DNA of 64,000 nt from assembly GCF_000718095.1 (NCBI RefSeq), contig NZ_JOEI01000037.1, positions 1 through 64,000 on the forward strand, written 5' to 3'. Both the position numbers and the translations under genes were made by a program. This document shows positions 59,739 through 64,000 of this stretch, one piece after another. Under the pieces are notes generated by a model. The model worked only from the letters and a program-made list of their open reading frames with translations. It did not search any database and was not told the origin of the DNA. Position 1 is the stretch's first letter, and every line of letters begins with the position of its first letter. The stretch is from Streptomyces scopuliridis RB72 (GTDB taxonomy: Bacteria; Actinomycetota; Actinomycetes; Streptomycetales; Streptomycetaceae).

Positions 59739-61922
59739 TCAGGGCGCCCAGCGGTAGAGCAGCACCTTGTTGAAGAGGTCCTCCTCGACGTTGACCAGGT
59801 ACTCCCCTGTGGAGCGCCGGACGGCGGAGATGCCGTACGGGATGTCGACCCACCCGGTCCGGTCGACGCCGCCGACATTGCTGCCGGGGAGCCAGTTGCC
59901 CACGGCGCTTCCGTCACTCGCCCTCCAGGCCCAGACCTGGCCGCGGGTCTGCACACCGACCGTGAAGATGTAGTCGCCCGCGAAGGCGAGGCTCACCGTC
60001 GTCACCGCCGGGGTCGCCGTGGTGTCCCAGGGGAGGAGCATTGTCCAGGTCGCCGTACGGTTTCCGGTGCTCCAACGGTCGTAGCGCGCCAGGACCTTGC
60101 CGGCCTCCTTCCAGTAGGCGTTGTCGAACAGCGCGGTGGGCGTGTACCCGGACATATACATGACGTCGGCGGCCACGTCGTAGTGCAGGCGGCGGACCGT
60201 GGTGAACGGCGCGGGCAGCGCGATCGTCTCCATGCTCGCGTAGTCGTACACCGGGTTGCCCTGGGGGTCGAAGCCCTGCAGGGGATAGCGGCGCAGGTTG
60301 CGGTCCCCGCCCTCCCAGATGTCGCCGTCGGTGTCGACGAACCAGACCCAGCAGTTGCCGGGGGAGTTGGTCCCGTTGCCGGGCTGAAGGTATTCACCGG
60401 CCTCGAACGCGCCGTTCCCGCTCATGTCGCGCCAGATCCATTGGCCCTGGGCCGGCTGGTAGGGCGGCCACGTGGGATCGTCCCCGGTCCAGTGCTGTTT
60501 GAAGATGGCCCCCGAGGGTTTGGCGATCTCGCCCTCGAACCGGTAGATGAGCAGGTGCGAGCAGTACATGCCGGTGACGTACATGTACAGGGAGCCGTTC
60601 AAGCGCCGCAGGAACGGGGACGCGGCGTGATGCTGGTGGCCCGTCAGGAACAGGCGGGCGTCCTGGGGGTACTTGACGGAGTCGAGCGAATAGCCGCGCC
60701 AGGCCACATCACGCCCTGGTGGCTTCGTGACGTCGATGCGGTAATGGCACTGTTTGGTGTAGACGTCCAGCCCGTCGGACTGCGGGTCGAAGTCCGCGCC
60801 GTCGACGAAGGCGCTGCCCTGGAGCTGCCAGACCAGGTTGCCCTGCGAGTCGAACTTGCGTATCCACGAACCGAACTCGCACATCGCGACGTAGACGTTG
60901 CCCGCCGCGTCGCCGCCGACGCCGACGATGCCGAAGAACTTGTCGGCGATGTTCCGGCCCGGCGTCCCCGCCCCGATACCGCCGGCGAGGCCCAGGCTCC
61001 GTGTCCGAGTCGGCGTTCCGGACAGGTTGCCGTACGTGTGCACCTGGCGCAGCGGGCCGTTGTCGCCGACCAGCAGGTCCCCGTGGACATCGATCGCCAG
61101 CGAGGTCGGAATCCAGTCGCTCGCCGGCCCGCTGATGGTTCCGGGCAGCGCGCTGCCGGTGCTGGAGAAGTGCAGGACGCGCGCCGGACGCGCGGAATCG
61201 ACGTGCCAGAAGTGTCCGTCGTTGGTGTCACGGGTGATGTTCTCGACGACCCAGACGCCGCCGTCGGCGTCGATCGCCACCGCGCCCGGCTTGTTGACGC
61301 TCCAACTCCGCAGGAGCGATCCGGTGGTCGCGTCGAAGACCTTCACCTGGTTGGCCACCCGGTCGGTGGCCACCACCTGGGTCGCCGAAGCCGCCGCCGC
61401 GGCCGGCGGGCTGCCCACGTTGAACGTCAAGGACGTGGCGGTGCCGTTGAGGGCGAAGCGCGTCAGACCGTTGCCGACGCTGAGGTAGGCATAGGCTCCG
61501 TTGACCGCGACCGCGTCGCCGTTGGCCCCCCTGCAATTCCCTGTGAGGTGGCCGTCCTTGTAGATGCCGGCGTAGTTGCCGCCCTCGTCCCAGAAGCTGA
61601 CGGTGTAGACCGTGCCGTCGCCGGCGACGGCGATGTTGAAGATGAAGTCCTGCACCCACTCGGTGGCGCCGGAGAACGTGTTCCCGGTCCAGGAGGTGAC
61701 GACGTTCAGGGCGCTGACGTCCGATGAGACGGCGGGCGCCGCCGCGGCGAGGCGTCCCGGCATACCGCCGTTCGCCACCGCGCCGGCAGCGCTCTCGATG
61801 GAGAACGCACCGGCCAGTCCCGCGGCGATCGCGGCGTTCCTGCCGAGGACCAGCGCCTGGCGGCGGGTGACTCCGCCCGTGCGGGGTGAGGGGAGGTTCC
61901 GTTCCGACTTCCTGTCGCTCAT
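59739..61922 (-). CDS. Tat-exported beta-propeller (NHL-like) protein
   Basis: A 727-residue protein with a twin-arginine signal (TRRQALVLGRNAAIAAGLAG) and two stretches of NHL/SMP-30-like propeller repeats (NQVKVFDATTGSLLRSW, PGAVAIDADGGVWVVEN, SLAIDVHGDLLVGDNGP, VGGDAAGNVYVAMCEFG) plus a second half rich in Trp/Tyr (WIWRDMSGNGAFEAGEYL). Probably a secreted sugar-binding or modifying protein; the fold alone does not fix activity. Start ATG 61922 lies under the LacI operators. Confidence 0.82.
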   Translation of the reverse strand: MSDRKSERNLPSPRTGGVTRRQALVLGRNAAIAAGLAGAFSIESAAGAVANGGMPGRLAAAAPAVSSDVSALNVVTSWTGNTFSGATEWVQDFIFNIAVAGDGTVYTVSFWDEGGNYAGIYKDGHLTGNCRGANGDAVAVNGAYAYLSVGNGLTRFALNGTATSLTFNVGSPPAAAAASATQVVATDRVANQVKVFDATTGSLLRSWSVNKPGAVAIDADGGVWVVENITRDTNDGHFWHVDSARPARVLHFSSTGSALPGTISGPASDWIPTSLAIDVHGDLLVGDNGPLRQVHTYGNLSGTPTRTRSLGLAGGIGAGTPGRNIADKFFGIVGVGGDAAGNVYVAMCEFGSWIRKFDSQGNLVWQLQGSAFVDGADFDPQSDGLDVYTKQCHYRIDVTKPPGRDVAWRGYSLDSVKYPQDARLFLTGHQHHAASPFLRRLNGSLYMYVTGMYCSHLLIYRFEGEIAKPSGAIFKQHWTGDDPTWPPYQPAQGQWIWRDMSGNGAFEAGEYLQPGNGTNSPGNCWVWFVDTDGDIWEGGDRNLRRYPLQGFDPQGNPVYDYASMETIALPAPFTTVRRLHYDVAADVMYMSGYTPTALFDNAYWKEAGKVLARYDRWSTGNRTATWTMLLPWDTTATPAVTTVSLAFAGDYIFTVGVQTRGQVWAWRASDGSAVGNWLPGSNVGGVDRTGWVDIPYGISAVRRSTGEYLVNVEEDLFNKVLLYRWAP

Positions 61923-61971
61923 GATCAGGAGATCCTTCGTTCGGCGAGCCTCTGCCAGTCGGCCAGACATG

Positions 61972-62095
61972 AAGTGACCGTTCACTTGACTGCATTGAAG
62001 CTAGAGCCGCCTGAGTGGTGCGTCAATCCATGTGACGCAGCTTTCGCCGGGAGACCGAGGGCCGTATGATCCGGTCTGTTTCACATGAACGGTCA
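61972..62095. promoter_or_regulatory. Paired operators between propeller operon and LacI 2
   Basis: AAGTGACCGTTCACTT (61972-61987, arms AAGTGA/TCACTT) and TGAACGGTCA (62086-62095), which is the exact complement of its core TGACCGTTCA. Both flank the divergent start regions. Consistent with an autoregulated LacI system with possible looping. Confidence 0.8.
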
Positions 62096-62114
62096 CTGAT
62101 TGAAGGGCTTTTGA

Positions 62115-63143
62115 GTGTCCGATCGGCCCACTCTGCGTACCGTCGCGGCCAAGGCGGGTGTCTCGCACCAGACGGTCTCCCGGGTGGTGAACGGCGACCC
62201 CACGGTCACCGGCGGCATCCGCGACAAGGTGCTCTCCGCCATGCGCCTGCTCGACTACCGCCCGAGCGCGGGCGCGCGCGCCCTCGCGAGCGGGCGCACC
62301 GAGGTGGTCGGCGTGGTCCTTCCGCACAATCCCGGCTTCGCGTTCTCGAACGACCACCTGATCCGCCTGGTCGGGGGCGCGGACCAGGAACTGGCCGCCC
62401 GGGGCTACGGCCTGCTGCTGTCCACCCGGGAGGTGCCCGACGAAGCGGCCTCGGCCCATCGCCGTTTCACCCGGCGCCGCCAGGTCGACGGACTGCTCGT
62501 CGAGGCGGGCGTCGGTGGTGAGGCGCTGCCCGCCCTGCGGTCGGCGGGCTATCCCACGGTCGTGATCGGCTACACCGACGAAGACCTCCACTGCGTTCAC
62601 CCCGACGACGAGGGCGGCGCCTACGCGGTCACCCAGCATCTGCTCGCCCTGGGGCACCGCAGGATCGGTGTCGTCAACGGCCCGCCGGAGAACCAACTCG
62701 CCATGGCCGCCCGGCTCCGGGGGCTGCGCCGCGCCTTCGCCGACGCGCGCCGCGCGTTTCCCGACGACCTGATGGAGCACGGCGACTTCACCGCGCCGTC
62801 CGGCTACGAGGCGGCCGGACGGCTGATGGCGCGGACCGACCCGCCCACCGCGATCTTCGCCTTCAACGACGGCATGGCGTTCGGCGCGATGCGCCGGCTG
62901 CGGGAGGACGGACGAGCTCTGCCGGCCGATGTCTCGGTCGCGGGCTTCGACGACACCGCGGCCGCGGAACTCGTCGATCCACCACTGACCAGCGTCAGCC
63001 TGCACAGCGTCGACGTGGGCCGGCGGGCCGCGCAGATCCTGCTCGACCTGCTGGACGGACGGCCTCCGGCGCGGCATGAGAACGTCGTACCCAGCACCCT
63101 GAGAGTCCGCGCGTCGACGGCGCCGCTCCACGCGGCCACATGA
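62115..63143 (+). CDS. LacI-family regulator 2
   Basis: A 342-residue LacI regulator: HTH LRTVAAKAGVSHQTVSRVVN at residues 6-26, hinge YRPSAGARALASGRT, then the periplasmic-binding-protein core with FNDGMAFGAMRRL and PPLTSVSLHSVDVGRRAAQI. GTG start with GAAGGG. It diverges from the propeller/hydrolase genes with operators between them and is followed 30 bp later by the GH2 gene. Confidence 0.93.
   Translation: MSDRPTLRTVAAKAGVSHQTVSRVVNGDPTVTGGIRDKVLSAMRLLDYRPSAGARALASGRTEVVGVVLPHNPGFAFSNDHLIRLVGGADQELAARGYGLLLSTREVPDEAASAHRRFTRRRQVDGLLVEAGVGGEALPALRSAGYPTVVIGYTDEDLHCVHPDDEGGAYAVTQHLLALGHRRIGVVNGPPENQLAMAARLRGLRRAFADARRAFPDDLMEHGDFTAPSGYEAAGRLMARTDPPTAIFAFNDGMAFGAMRRLREDGRALPADVSVAGFDDTAAAELVDPPLTSVSLHSVDVGRRAAQILLDLLDGRPPARHENVVPSTLRVRASTAPLHAAT

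Positions 63144-64000
<857 letters not shown>

Noticed and set aside
59184..61727. 847-codon open frame on the plus strand
   Set aside because: Antisense to the propeller operon, which has a Tat signal and good start sites.

Overview
The window reads as Streptomyces or a very close actinomycete: very high GC, third codon positions almost all G or C, GTG and TTG starts, Tat and lipoprotein exports, GH families, SDR/TetR and MmyB-type XRE pairs, and dozens of relatives of typical Streptomyces accessory genes. No rRNA, tRNA or housekeeping gene was seen. Many genes are broken and several transposase remnants are present, which suggests an accessory region such as a chromosome arm or a large linear replicon.

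Layout. 0-9.5 kb: a membrane-anchored hypothetical protein cut by the left edge, a TPP-dependent 2-oxoacid decarboxylase, and a single-module polyketide synthase (acyl-ligase, ACP, KS, AT, DH, KR, ACP; no thioesterase). 9.7-23.3 kb: a decayed stretch. Intact genes (SMI1/KNR4-like protein, secreted alpha/beta hydrolase, Clp-N/HTH protein, Tat-exported hydrolase, TOPRIM protein, SDR, aldo/keto reductase with a TetR regulator) are scattered among remnants of a penicillin acylase, a ParB-like protein, arsenite methyltransferase, an ABC transporter and at least five insertion-sequence families. 23.3-28.7 kb: aminotransferase with divergent LysR, SGNH hydrolase, TetR and divergent EF-G-binding (FBP) protein, Atu4866-domain protein. 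28.7-35.6 kb: an amidohydrolase-derived protein fused to an Atu4866 domain, an intact amidohydrolase, two SDRs and two MmyB-type regulators; a shared 17-bp palindrome (TGGG...CCCA) lies beside four of these units. One SDR is cut by a bizarre G28-C17 homopolymer block. 36-41.5 kb: small membrane proteins, then a TetR / SMP-30-like lipoprotein / Baeyer-Villiger monooxygenase module around one operator.

41.8-64 kb is a glycoside-utilisation region. A GH42 beta-galactosidase diverges from a five-gene peptide/oligosaccharide-type (Dpp/Opp family) ABC transporter with a LacI regulator at its end. A perfect 20-bp palindrome before the binding-protein gene is the obvious LacI operator. Downstream lie an FAD-dependent oxidoreductase, a GH3 beta-glucosidase and a secreted beta-helix protein. 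A second LacI regulator with paired operators then faces a Tat-exported beta-propeller protein plus an alpha/beta hydrolase, and is followed by a GH2 beta-galactosidase that runs off the right edge. Together these look like uptake and hydrolysis of beta-linked galactosides or glucosides, with an oxidative side branch.

All functions are assigned from motifs and remembered family resemblance; no database search was possible.
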